Assembly: GCA_017562135.1 (NCBI GenBank)
Contig: QEYB01001497.1
Coordinates: forward strand, 124,001 to 188,000
Length of the DNA: 64,000 nucleotides
From: Dipylidium caninum
Lineage: Eukaryota > Platyhelminthes > Cestoda > Cyclophyllidea > Dipylidiidae
Direction of reading: 5' to 3'
Below the pieces are notes generated by a model, which saw only the letters and a program-made list of their open reading frames with translations, made no database searches and was not told where the DNA came from. This document shows, piece by piece, positions 35,801 to 49,200 of this stretch (positions are counted from its first letter, which is position 1; each line of letters opens with the position of its first letter). The position numbers were made by a program, and so were the translations under genes.

Positions 35801-36003
35801 CTTCTTGTCTTTTGGGGTGAAAACAGAACTACAAAAACTAAAGGATGTAATTTTTGTATTAGTTGAAAGACGGAAGTCCAAATCAAAAGAAAAAACTGTA
35901 GGTGAGACACATTGAAAATGTTAAGGGAACAAAAAGAAGTTTTGAAATTCAGTCATCAACTACCCAGTTGCCAACCCACTAATTCCGTTCACATTGAAGG
36001 CGT

Positions 36004-36092
36004 TCACCTCCTCCTCCTTCCTCCTCCTCCTCCTCGGCTCCTCCTCGGCTCCTCCTCGGCTCCTCCTCGGCTCCTCCTCCTCCTCCACTCGT
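36004..36092. repeat. CTCCTCGGCTCC repeat tract
   Basis: Short tandem run of CTC/CTCGGCTC units. It opens Leu/Ser-rich frames on one strand and Arg/Gly-rich frames on the other, which are not coding. Confidence 0.85.
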
Positions 36093-36544
36093 GCGCAACG
36101 GCGTCGGCAGGAAGCGCCACTTCGTCTCCAACAAGTGGAACGTCAGTCTTTTTTTCAAATCGTTTCAACAGGCGCCAAGTGTGAAAATCATGGCAAAAAC
36201 ACACCTCCACCTCCGACGCCTGAACCACTGGCGCGCACAGAAGTGTGTGGGTGCGACAAGTCGCCACGCCTCGAGGCTCCGGAAGTGGAGCACGAGCCGA
36301 GGGGTCAGGGGATGCTGCGAAGTAGCCGACTTCTACGGGCGAAAGGAAGTGAAGCTCGGGGAAGCGGGGAGGAGGAGACGCGGTGTCCGGACCCTCTGGC
36401 CGCCCTCATGGCAGGCAGTGCTCGTGTTCACCTTTCACCACCGATCAGGACTTGTCGCGTAGTCCTGTTGGAAGAAGCGCAATCTTTGCAGCCGCCTTCA
36501 AGGTCATTTCACCTCGCCGCTTTGAAAAAGGGTCTAATACTGAA

Positions 36545-38105
36545 TGTCACAGGTTGGAGGACGTATTTTTCCCCTCCACGTGACAAAAACCCGTCAAATG
36601 GACTGTCGTCGAAAGAAGAAGCACCCGTCCACCCACTCGATGATGCCTTCGCACACTGAGGGGAATTCTTCTTTTCACTCCCCCCTGTTAGTTGTCAATC
36701 CACCGCCGCCCGAGCCCGGCGGCACCACTGGCCCGACAGCCAATCAACGGGCTGAGCTGGTGGGGCAAGGCGGCGTGCCTCTTCACCGCCCCCACGGCCC
36801 CCAGCGCACCTCCCCTCGTGCTCCGACTCTCTCTCCGCCCGCGCTGACCCCTCAAAACCGACTCCTCCCTTGACCTGTTGCCCAGTCACTCAGTTGTCAA
36901 CTCAGTATTTCATGTGGTTGTGTGGATTTGTAAGTGTCCCGACTGCTAGGCGGGTGTGAGACGCTCGACATCCGTGGGAAGAATTCTCGAGTTCGCGTAA
37001 ACACTGACGCCTACTATGCTATGCCAACGGCAGCGTCCTTCAGCCCCCTTTTCCCTCTCCCTCCCACCCTCCTATCGCGGCCACCTCCGTTGCCCAAACT
37101 CGCCTGCTTTGCCCCGCCCCGCCCCACCCCACCCCACCCCACCAGGCCACACTCGTGGGTGGACAGTTCAGGCGTCCATCACTGGGGAGTTGTTATGTGG
37201 ACGAGGGAAGACGTCGAAGGTGGCTTCCGGGTGGGAGTGGCGTCTTCGCCTCTTAAGACCTCCACTCTCGGGAGAATCGCCTCCTCGCGCCTCCTTTAGG
37301 GCGTTGATGCTGCCTTCGAAGCATCCCCTCTCCCTCACACATACACTTTGTTAAGTCGAATGGAGGACTCTCAGCCAAAGGTGGACTTTGAATTAATAGA
37401 AAAAATCACTTTTTGTCAAAGGCCTTTGGACTGAATTGTAACGTCGTTGATTAAACGCCTTCCTCAAGGAGTGAAAATGTGCATTTGTGGATTCCCCAAT
37501 TTTCTGCGAGTCCTGAGAACCCATCACTTCCCTCTTCCCACAACTGACATAATCCTCGATCACCCAGTTGTCACATCAGTATTTCATGTGTTTGTGTGGA
37601 CTTTCAGGTGGCCCGTCTGGTGGACAGGTGAGAGACGATTGACATCTGTGGGAGGATTCTCGAATTCGCGTAAACCTTGACACCTACTATGCTGTGCCAA
37701 GACAACGTGCCTCAGGTCTCTTCTTCCATCTCTGTCCCTCCTCCTCCCACTGCCACCCCCGTTGCCCAAACGCGCCCCGCCCCACCCCACCAGGTCACAC
37801 TGCTGGGTGGGCAATTCAGGCGTCCATCACTGGGTTTTGTGCTGCATGTCACAGGTTAAGGGGTGATTTTTTCCCCTCCGAACGACACAAAAATCTCTCA
37901 ATTTGACCGCCGTCGAAGAAAGCACTTGTCCGCTCATTCAATGACGCCTCCACACACCAAGTGGGTTTTCTTTTTCGTTCCACTGTTTGTTGACCATCCA
38001 TCACCTGCCGAGGCGGCGGCACCGCTCGCCCGACAGCCAAATCAAAGGGCTGAGCTGATGGGGCAAAGTGGCGTTCCTCTCCACCACCCCCGCGGCGCAG
38101 TTTCC
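36545..38105 (+). repeat. Two pairs of diverged direct repeats (A-B ... B'-A')
   Basis: Block A (about 36545-36830) and A' (about 37845-38100) share GTCACAGGTT, GTCGAAGAAAG, CCCGACAGCCAA and GGGCTGAGCTG-TGGGGCAA. Block B (about 36905-37185) and B' (about 37575-37835) share TGTGTGGA, GACATC-GTGGGA, CGCGTAAAC, CTACTATGCT and GGCGTCCATCACTGGG. All are in the same orientation. The order is explained by a B-A unit repeated in tandem with loss of part of the outer copies. No gene product is recognised. Confidence 0.75.
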
Positions 38106-40151
38106 CCATGCATTAGGCGTTTTCTCACTGGCACAGTTGTTTACGCCTGCGCAGTGCTGAAAGGCTGGGGCGGTGGCAAAAAGCAGGCAGTGGGTGAAAG
38201 TATAACTTGTGGAGAAAGTTGTTTACCAGTGCATAAGTGCATGTTGTCAGTTGAGACTCTCTGCGAGTGGAATGAAGTGGCATCGCTTTGCGCCTTCATT
38301 GTTCGGCCGTGGGTGGAGCGGAGGACGGCGGACTACGAGGAGTTCTTGTTTCCACTTAGTCAATTTGTGGCGGAAAGCGTTTCCGTACTTTCCGTTGCCA
38401 TCCAAAGAAGCTTTTCATCAATGAAGCGGTGTTTCAGTTGTCCTCCCTCGCCGATACAGAATTCAAAGTCGCCTCTTTTTCCCTCGTCCCAACAATACGC
38501 CACCGCCGTCGTCGACTACTCACTCACCCTTTCGTTCAGTTACATCTTCATGGTCGTTTTCGGCATCGGTCCACCTGGTGATGAAGACGTATTGTCTCCA
38601 TTGCTCTGGTGATCTCAAGAACTCCATAGCCTCCTTTCATAAACAGATTCATTTCATTATTCCAGCGCTTGTAGGACGAGTTCTAGTGTTGCAACACTCA
38701 GACGAGGCGCCACAGTGCAGAGTAGCCTTCCCAAAAACAGTCATCATACGGCAGAGGTACAATCGGTTGCTGATGATTGGATCCTTCCTGTCTAAATGCT
38801 CATTTAAGATTGTAATCGTGCCGCGACTTAACTACACGTGATTTGGAGAAGATTGGGAAAGCGGGAGGGGAGGGGGAAGTGGAGATTTCTCAATGTCATA
38901 CACATGAATTGTTTGCAAACGTTCGAAATTGTAATTGCTGCCGTCTAGACTTGACAGGCTGCTGATAACACCCAATGTTTTCACCGAGAATGTTTTCAGT
39001 CCACATTTTAATCGCACTTACTAAAGTGACCCTCACGCAAAACTACTATTTACCATTTAAGTAGCATCCCATCATACTTTACCCACAAGCCGCCAAAACA
39101 ACTGGAGGATTTCCCTCCCTCGCAACGTTGCCAATGTCATTTTCGTCCACGACGTAAACGATTACTGACGTGGAGCGGAGAAGACTTCCACGAGATGGCA
39201 CACAATAACACCTCGTACGATTTTCGCGACGGTCGTAAACACACCTCCTCGGACGAGACACGAGGGCTCAGTCCCGATGTTTAGAAATCTAAGAAAATGT
39301 GATTTAAGCCCGCCTGACCAGGCCAAACTACACCACCGAGGATTTTCTAACTGTTAGTCGGAAGGAAGGAGTTTGGGATGACCGGAGAAGCAGGAAACGC
39401 CCAGACTACCTCGGCTCAAAACTTAAAAATTTTCGCTTGTCTCCCCTTGTTACAATTCCCAGTGAGGAAATGGCAATGAGGTCGTTTTTCGCCTCTGGAA
39501 AGTGACATCGTAGATGGGTGTGTTCAACAAAGTGTGATGTTACCTCGATTAACCTTCCCCTTTCCGGTCTGTCCGCCAATCCAGTCGTTTTGGTCACCGA
39601 TTTAGCATCTTGAAAAGTGTCCTCACTTCGGAAGACAATTACAAACGTTCATCGGTGGGGTTGGAGGGGGGGGGAGGAGAGGGCGGGCCAGACATTGATT
39701 AGTCAATTTTTTTGACAAATAGTCATTAAGTGAGTAAATTACAAAAAACACTAGAATCACAATAAGGAAAGGTGGGACGAGGTAGGAGGGATGGTTGAGA
39801 GTCTGCGCTCCCCGTAGAGGGCCGCATAGAATCGCAATCCAGATTGTTCAACCTCCAGAAAAACCTCCCAGACAGATGAGCTTCCACTCACCAGGTGATA
39901 TTTACAGAGAGGACGCCGAGACTCGACATCACCACCTCGGTTGCCATGTACACCGCTTAAAGTTCAGTTGCCTGACCCAGTGCCAGGTAGGCGTTCTCAC
40001 TCCGCAGATTCGTGTGACTGCGTCGATGGCTCACCAAACTCCTCGGGCTCCTTGTCGCCGTGGCGGGGAGAGGGGAATGGGCTCGGGGAAGAGGGTGAGT
40101 TCAACGAAACCGGCAGGAATGAAACCTCGTCGCGACAGGGCTTGAGTGTCC

Positions 40152-40285
40152 TCACTCGACGGTAATTGTCTCGGCGTAGATCCACCCATCGGCGTCCACG
40201 CTGCCGTGCCATCGAGTGCTGGAGGAGATAACCTTCATCTGGTCTCCAGACTTGAAAGATAAAAATGTCTCTCCATATTTGGAAC
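40152..40285 (-). CDS. F-BAR gene last exon (C-terminal half of SH3)
   Basis: Acceptor TTTCCTTAAG, 134 nt including the TGA at 40154-40152, entering in phase 1. Reads SKYGETFLSFKSGDQMKVIS, STRWHGSVDADGWIYAETI and a final TVE. This is the SH3 pattern L-F--GD---V-...W--G.......G-I--. The ALYDY half must lie on an upstream exon I could not place. The usual P-x-x-Y at the end is replaced by YAETI. Confidence 0.65.
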
Positions 40286-43200
40286 CTTAAGGAAAAAATA
40301 TTTAGAAGTTATAAGACCGGTGTAAAATTGGCGAAGAATTCTCTAAGTGCACCCTAATTCCCCACACTTTTTAACTTCCAAAATGCAATAATTTGTTCCA
40401 TGGGTGCTCCCAAGGTCTCGTTAAAAAAACGACGCTAGAAAAAAATTGTTGAGGACGGAAAATTATTCATTCAGCATTTAAAATTCAATTCCATTTGTCC
40501 AAAAGGCTTTTGACATTATCTGTCGCCCCTACGGCAAAAGTTAACCCACTCTTCAGTGGCGGTGTCACCTTCTCTAACAACTTCACTTTAGATAACTTCG
40601 TTTTGAATGGTCTTTTCAGAGAATGGCGAAACTAAAACCGTGGGCCAAAATGATTTTATTCTAATAGTGGTTGGCCACGAAACTCTCCAACGAGGCAACG
40701 TTAGCATTAAATTCCTCCAAACCCGAAATAATGTGCCATTAATTGTTTTCCTGCCAGATCACGTCAACAAAAAGTTGACTTAGCCCCCCAAGGGGGTCTG
40801 CATTGCTTCACTTTGGAGACAGTTTTTACGAACTCCGAGTCTATTCGCCCGTGAGATTCCCAATTAGGGCGAGGAGAAACCGGAAATGACGCTACAGGCG
40901 GCGTGCAATTTAAGCGTTGCCATTCCACGCCTCCATGGTCCTCGTAGTCGCCGTGTTTAACACAACAACATGTGCGGAACACTTGAAAGCCTTTCACCAG
41001 CGCCCCCACTTCCGGTCAAAATACTCAAAAGGGAGGGTGTCAGGACATCGCCCAGTTGTAGGACAAAGCTTTTTCACTTTCATCGTAAACTCACCTCCCC
41101 AACAGAGTCCCGGTCGGCGGTAGAGGACGTCAGGCCAGTGGAGAGAGAGATGTCAAACTCTCACTCAAAATCACGGGATTCGGTCATATGGCCGAAGTAG
41201 AATGTGTCGGGTAAAAGTTTAAAAGCCGTGTATCGCCTGCCGCTTGAGAGGTGGGCCGGAAACTCTACTTCCATTGCCCAATTTATATCCCGTTCCGTTC
41301 CGTCCTTTGTGGTGAGTCTACACGCCTAATAACAGCATCTCCACTAACCAAAGCGTCTGTACAAGCCCTAAACAATGCTGAGGTTAGATACCTGCGGAGC
41401 AGACAAGGTTGGTGTATTGTCCTAATCTCGGAGATAGTTTACAAGGCAGGATTTCTCACATCTCAAAGGCAACCTGTCGCCCCTTTGAGGAGACTTGTTT
41501 CACTCTTTCGTGTCACGCGATCAGGAGGCGCGTTTAATTTAAGCTCATCATTCTTTCCCCACCAGAAAAACCTTCAACTAGGGACTAAGAAAGAAAAATG
41601 GTGTGAATCAGCCATCTTTCAAAGCAACTAAATTAAAGTACTTCCTTGAAAGACAAAAGATTTGTCTATTGGGTAAAAATGTTGTTTTTCCCTCTACTAA
41701 TCTCAGAGTCTGTCTTTGTTTTTCGACCTAGTTCTTGTCCTTTTTTTTTTTGCGCCCTTACAAGATGAGAGGCGAATGTAATTATGAATGGCAGCTTACT
41801 CTCGAAGTCGTTAGAGGGCTTACACGTCCCCACAGCGATGAGATCGCTCATGGACGAGCGATGGGCCAATTTCATCTCGGGAATTTGACTTTCTCCGCCT
41901 GATGGTTACCGCCATGATGTCGCTTTCGGTTGGTTGGATCGTCCTGTCTGGAATTTTTTGTCCGCCTGTGCCATGTGATGGATGGTCTGTGGAACCTGGC
42001 ACGGTCCGACTAATAGAACCCCTGGAGAAGTTTTGTTCTGCTCGCAGGAACATTCATCAATGAGCCGTTTATGAAGGGTTTTGGGAATTGCGGATTTGGG
42101 AGAAGACACCCGGTGGACGAGGTTTAACTTTTGGGAATGTAAGCACTATTGCCGTTGGACGAAGGGGTGGAGAGGGAACGGGACAATTCAGTCTGAGCCA
42201 TCTCATGAGTCGATTCAGATTCTAAAGAGAGGGGCACTTCGCGTTGGAGGGGAGGACTTGTCCATTGATCTCCCGTCCTTCGTCCTCCACTTTCAGAAGT
42301 CCGAGGCGTCACTCACGGGTGCCCATCGGTCCTTTCATCCTATCATGGTCGAGATGAACAATCTCTCTGAAATGACAGTAAAAGATTAGTTGTAGCAACT
42401 TCCCAGGAGGACATCTATCCGCACGAGGTTTAAGGAAAAGTAGGCCAAGATTTTAAAAATTTGTTTTAATCGGCCGAATTTATTAGGGTAATAAGTAGGA
42501 AAGATTATAATATTCGAGTGTAATCCTCAACTCATGCGGTACATTAAGGCAACGAAGTAATCCTGCACTGATGAGGCGGTAGAGTGGCCAAATCCCATTA
42601 ACCAGGGACTTGGCTACGATAACCTTTTTTGTCATATTTTAAAAAAACTACCCGTTCTAGCACTTCGAAAATGCCTTGTTTTGGCGGGAGATAAAATCTG
42701 CCAGTATAATGTCAAAGTGGAGCGCTCATTACGTTAATAAAGCATTGCAACGGCAGTTAAGCCGTCCTCCACCTTTCGTTCCACGTCCAGGGCAACTACC
42801 CGCCTAAACTTCTCATATTATTTACCATTCTTCTAATGCGAGCAACGCATTGAGATCACTCTCAGTTTTGCATAGACATCGGTAAACAACACTGATGATA
42901 TGCAAATCCTTAAGTGTTTACGTGAAGACAGGAGGGAATTTTCATGATCTGGAAGATAATGGTAATTAGAATGCGATGCATTATGTCAATTCGGGACTGA
43001 TTTGCCTTCTCTCTCGGAATTACTTTCTAGTGGAAGTTGTAATTAACCCAGAAGAGTGACAAATGACCTTGTGAGAGTGGAATGTGGAGGTAGAAAATTG
43101 AGGTATTCTATGGGAAGGCATATTGTTTATAAAAGGAGTACTTGGATATTCATTTGCTCATTATCAGGTCTACTCCCTTCCTCCATTAATCCATGTTTCC

Positions 43201-46200
43201 GTAGAGACGGTGGAAATATGGACTTAGGCATTTTCTCTAACACCTGTCATTCTCAGCGTCTACGAAACACCGAGTCGTATTTGGTGAAGCGTCTCAGGCT
43301 CACATCACAAAGGACGGAACAGCTCAGAGAGAGGCAAGGATGACGATAATATCGGGGCTGAATTTCAAAGTTGAGCTCAGCAATCAACTCGTAGTGACGT
43401 CAGGGTGTTATCGGGGGATTTCTCGAAAGAGTACTTTCCGCCTCCGTTTTCTCTCCCCAAAATAGAAGAGTCATTGTCTACCGAAAATTTATAACAACTA
43501 GAAAACGGCCTACGTGAAAATGAGTGCCAAGGGGAGTGCTGCCCGTCTAGGCAATTGACAATGAACGAATGCCAAGCGAGTGAGTTACCTCCCAAATTTT
43601 TGGAGCAGTGTGATTCACTGGATGTGTTTTGACGCAGATGTTAAGATAAGACCTTCTAATGTGCGCCATTTTGTATACCAGAAGCCATACAACTCCCTCC
43701 TCATTTCTCCTCTCCTCCCTCCTCCGCCTCCGCCTCCAGGCCGACGCCCCTGCGCCCCAGTGCGCTGCTGCGCCAGGCAAAGCTCAAACAAGCAAAGCTT
43801 TTTTTAATATCCATAAAATCAACATAAAATCGAGATCATTGGAGGTTTAAGTGCCTAATACTTCATCAATGCAGTCAAACTATTCCTCCCCGCATAGGAG
43901 GCAAAAAAAGGAATTCACAATAAAACTCGACACAATTTTTATTCCGCATACGAAATAAGGTGGCATGGAGAGGGGGGGGGGAGGGAAAGTGCGAGAGACG
44001 AAGTTTCCACTCTCCAAAATATGGACGCTGCCGCGAATCTACCAACCGACGACTGGAAGTGCGCAACAAAAGTACGCTTTCCAAATTGCGTACGAAATCT
44101 CCACCACCTCTGCAGGCCAGTTCACTGCATTTATGCAGAGACGGCTTCTGCTGGATGGACTTTTCCTCCCTAAAAGGAGCCATGCCTACTCGAACCTTGG
44201 GAGAGTTGGGAAAGATGGGCTATATCTTTCTTTAGCCAGAAAAACCCTCCCATCTCTCTTCTCCTTGCGTCGGATTGTTGAATTCAACGGTCTCATTGCC
44301 TCGAGATTAAACGGACTTTTCGTACGAGTGACGTTAGGTTCCTCTTCCCCTCAACCCTTCTGACTGCCGAGAGAAAGCGGGCAAGTGAAGAGTTGTGGAG
44401 AGTATTGATGTTAAAAGCTTTCCTTTTGCTGGATAAAGCAACACTTCCCGCACATCTCCTTTAAACAGGATGCCACGAGGTCCGGTGGATGGGTTGTTTT
44501 TTTAAAGCGCACCTCAAACTCAAAATTCCGACTTTCTCTGCCCAGTTTACATGAGAGGAGGGAATGCAAAACGTCTAGCAGAAAATTTCACGTTAACATC
44601 TTCGTGCCAACCCAAAAAGAAGGGGGAAAAGGAGGAGGGACAATTAGGAAAGCGTAAATTCGGAGAAAAGTAACGTGTCCATATTGGAAGGCATACATCG
44701 TTGAAACGTCCTAGCACGTGAACTTGACGTTTTCCCCATTCGCACCCAAGACCCTCAACAAGTGTGCATCAGGTGTGGAACCAGTATGTCCCACCTCCCC
44801 CCTTCCCCAATCCCCTTATGACTTTAGGTCCAGTGGACGGAAGTCGATGTTTTTACTAAAAATAATATTACCGTGACTACAATGCCAACTAATTCTGGGG
44901 CGAGAAATGAGAACACGTCCTCCAGTGATAGCGAGAAGGCGTCACACAACATGAGTCGAGTCTTTTCCTTTTTGACTATAAAGGGAGGAGATATGCCGAC
45001 CTGTTAGGGAAGACTTCTTCGTTAGACAGTAATCTTTAACAGCCTAAAAATCGTCTTGTAAAAAAGGGGAAGGAAAGTGATGAATCGGCTAAGTGTTCCA
45101 CTCTTATATAAGCGAGAAATTATTCCGTCCGCTGACGCACTTGTTTCCTACACATTACGGGGAAAGAACCAGGTTGTTTGTTATCAGCACTGCCAAACAC
45201 AGTACTGGAGTCATGAGATTTTTGCTACCTCGATTTTGTGTGACCGATGCTAAGCGAAGTCTATTCGCATTCACAATGCAAACTTAATGAATATTATTTC
45301 GGCCGATCTCCCAAGCGTCAGGGAAAAATGGCGTAGTAGCCAACCCTAGATTAGCACCACATTCCAAAAAAGGGAAAGAAGATCGTCAAAAAGCCGGATA
45401 CGAACTACAGCAATAAGCCTGACCGTATTTCCGCAATCCTCGGGGTAAAATGCAAGGAAGACCACCTAAAGGCGCTTTGGACTATCTCCGCGTTCTTTAA
45501 GCCTCGCCTTCACTGTCTGCCTTTTTACTATGTGTTGTACCCTCGTTTACCCCACCTTTCTCCTCTCATCCTGTGTTTCCCTCAGATCACTTAAATTTTA
45601 ACGTTCAAATACAACCCTCGGTCGCTGTCCCAAAAAAGTGCCAATATCAGCGGAAGTAACCCGCTTTCACAGAAAGCGGGCACGAGGAAAGAGTGAAAAG
45701 TAAGGCCGCAGACTTCACTTATTTTCGCGTTTAGAGGGAAAAATAATCCAAATTTCAATCAAATGCCCAAATTACTGTCGCCGGTCCGTCAAATGGTGCC
45801 TTAGCTACAGCGGAATGAGGGTATCTTGACACATGTTACCATGGCATATTAAGATTTTATGGTGATGTCCTCGGAGTTCACAAAAAGAACAAAGCAATAA
45901 GGCTATTTATTACTGCGTTGTGTGTACCAGAGTCCGTTTAAAGGAGTATATAACTGCGATGTCTCCATGCATTGTGTTTCCAGCCAAAAGACATAATTTC
46001 AGATTTTACCAGGATCGGTAACAAATTTTACCCATAGTGGCTTGGTTTAGCACGGTAGCAAAGAAGTAAAGGTCAGTTTCATTCTCCTAGCCAAAATACC
46101 TTTTTTTATGGTGTAAGAAAAAGTTGTTTTCCACGCAATTTCGTCAGCATCACTCCAAATGGAATCTACATAACGTCCTAACAGAAGGTTAACTCCATTT

Positions 46201-49200
46201 CCAACGCTCCTGACGAAAAAGTAAACAATTTCAATGCCTCGACCCTGGAAGGGTTCTAACACGTAAAACGCGTCCATTTTTTATAACTATAAGAGCTATA
46301 AATACAAATAAATTAGACATGATACCCTCTAAAATCCATGTGGCTATAAAATGGGATTTAGAGCTAAATGGCTAAGGCGATACGCATAGATTCCCTTGAG
46401 ATCTGTAGTTAACAACAAGTAGTCTGACACATCAGTGTGGAATCGAGGTGCTAAACACATTCCAGGCTATACAGCTCTGTTAACTAGTGTCTCATAACAC
46501 TGGAGTGTTTCTTTTCGAATTTTGACTTCGAGCAATTTGAAACCTTCAAAATACTTCATTAGTAAATCATTTTTAAGTGCTTTTTGGAAAGGGAGGGGGT
46601 AACTTTAGGACCGCCTTCTGCCTCCCTGTTAATCTTAGGTGCAATAGTGATCAAAAAAACGCATACTCTAACTTCCCGTCACTTTGGCTGACCAATCAAC
46701 CCGAAAGTTATTAATATTTCATTTTCACTAAAGGCCCGCACGAAAGCGTCTCTCCGCAAAGGCTGATTGCTTTTCAGTTAGTCAGGTAAACAGGGTCTGA
46801 TGGATTGTGCGAGTCAGTATTAAATAACACATACGCAAAAAGACGAGTGTTTTCAGCTGATAAAAGCTTTTGGGAGAGCGCAAAGTCCAGGCCTTATCGT
46901 AGGTTTAATTTTTTTAGCGGAGATGCGTGATGTAGTCAATTGCAAAAGCGGATTGCGCAAAAAAGTCAGGCCAATTAAGATAAAATGGGTTTCCTCCGAA
47001 TGAAGCGAACCAAGTGGCATTCATTTCATAGGTGGCAGTAGACAAAAAAACTTCGAATAATAAGTATGCACTCCGTCAACATATGACCACCAAGCGAAGG
47101 AAGTTTGCTGTTGGTAACAGTCCATTTTTTTCGGAGAGTTCTGGGAGGCTCTTGACCGATTGCCAGGAGGCGTAAGCCTTTCACTAAGAACAACTAGCCA
47201 ATGAAATCTCAAATACTACTCCCATAATACATGCTCGGCTAATGACTGCAAAGGCGACAAAAGTGGGCTTAAGCTTAGTCACTGGTTGCCCCGTTCTTCA
47301 CGCATGACAGGGGAGAATTAGTAATTAGTGACATTCCAAAAACAAGCTCAATAAACAAACTACCGATTGAGTACGCTCGTACTAACCACAGTGTACATTT
47401 AATTTGGCGCTGACATTTCCGCCTCACCTATTGAGCAGATAGACTATGGTGTGTTGCTTCGGTTAACTTTCATTTGTACACTGTACTCAAAATTCGAAGT
47501 GGTAACTTAGGCTCCATAGTTGTCACCAGTAGAGCTTCTTCGACACCTTCCAGTACTTGCCTTCTTGCGAGTCCAATTAAGAAGTACTGTGGATTGAGAA
47601 AAAGCCAAACAGGGGGGGGGGGAGCAAAGGACATTCATGGAGGCAAGGAGGAGTGGACTACTTACTAGCATAATAGTAGTAGGAGGTGGGAGGAACTTAC
47701 ACCCTCTTTGTCGGTGACTCGCTTCGCGAGTGGGACCTCGAACCTCTGTTATTGTGAGCCATCGCGTCCGGTCTGCGGTCCGTCTCTCTACTCTGAAATG
47801 TCCATAGGATAAACTGTGATTAGAGTGTTGTGGTGGGATGAAGAGGAGCATGAAGACTCCAACGCAGTGCGCGAGTGTTCAATCGATCCTTTGTGCAAAT
47901 GTGCTCAAAAAGTGTGAAACTAAAACAATAGGCTGGAAAACAAAGGGTGCGATTTCCATGTAAATTAGGCATTAGAGACACTTTGAGTCGGCTAATCACC
48001 CTATGCGTATCCGAACGCCTCAAGCTGCCCTCGAACGACGGATTCGTCGAGACAGCGTCACCGTCGGGAGTCCAGTAACTGCTGACGCTCTTTGAGCGAT
48101 GGCTACGTCGCCACGGTTTTATTGTTTCGAAGAGGACAGGGTGGTTTAAGTTGGTCTCCTCACCCAACATTTTTCGCTAAATTTAAAAATAGAGTGCAAT
48201 GGATGCTGGAATCGCTCACCAAAGATCTGCTTTTAATGTCCAGTTACGCCTTCATAGGATACGCAACGAATCCGCCAACGCGACGACAAAGGAAGGCTTC
48301 CCGTCGTTTCTATAGTATTACCTTGACTTATTGTCGACTATGCAGCACTCGAGTATGTGAATGGTGGAAATTATTCAATAGGAAACCTGGACTTCATATG
48401 GCATCTGAGCACGTGCGAACAATGCTACTTACAAAAATAAGTAAGTAAATAAGGGACTTGAAGTTGTAACTGTTATAGGCGTTTTGTCATAGGTAAACAA
48501 GAGGGACTTTTACGGAGTCACCTTCCGAAGAGGAAAAAGCAGAGTGGGAGTCGAGGATTTGATAACATTACCCAATGAATAGGAAGAAACTCGCTTTAAG
48601 CGCCCGATTTTACCAGGTAAGGTAGAAATCAGCAAGATCCTATAATTGTCGGATACATAATCGCGTCTTTCACACAAATGTACACAACCCCGTTTTCGTG
48701 GAGTCATAGCAACTAGGGTACACACTGTTCATGAGTTGCATCAGCTGCACAAGATGGAGAGAAGTAGTGAGTAAACTGCGTAAATCCACCATTTTGTAGA
48801 GGAGTCGCCAAAGTTACTTACCAAGCCCTCCCCCTTCAACACCTCATTGGAGCCCTAATTGCCGTTATATCAGTAAACTCTCCCTCAAGCCAAATATTAC
48901 TCTGTACAAACCTTCCTCATTACCTTTTATTTCACTAAATTTAACATTATAGGTGACGCAACTATTTTAACACCTTAGCTATGGCAACTAAGGTCGGGAA
49001 CATGGAGGTTCCCATAAAATTGCGATAAAACAACTGACCTCAGGGAAATTTTATCTTCCGGAGGCCCCAACTAATCAACATTAATGTGTACCTCTGTGTG
49101 TACGCCCGAGTGTAGAAGATTGCAACATCAACCCTGTCCATAATCCATAAAGAGTGCAACATTCCCTTCTTTCTTCTTCTTCGGTCTTATCTCACCTGCT

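Larger units (their letters stand above)
33657..40151. other. Intergenic region between the right arm and the F-BAR gene
   Basis: No supportable gene in 6.5 kb. Long open frames at 34152-34985 (-), 35994-36659 (+) and 37863-38612 (+) are composition-driven or repeat-derived, with no recognised motif. It includes a (CT)n run near 34075-34102, a CTCCTCGG run at 36006-36090 and the repeat pairs at 36.5-38.1 kb. From about 38.6 kb the sequence becomes more AT-rich. The 3' end of the F-BAR gene should extend below 40152. Confidence 0.5.

Noticed and set aside
35994..36659. 221-codon plus frame starting with a hydrophobic Leu/Ser stretch
   Set aside because: The start is the CTCCTCGGCTCC repeat and the remainder overlaps diverged direct repeats. 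No family resemblance.
37863..38612. 249-codon plus frame near the F-BAR gene 3' side
   Set aside because: It begins inside repeat A' and has no motif. The hydrophobic end (FSYIFMVVFGIG) alone is not enough to call a gene.
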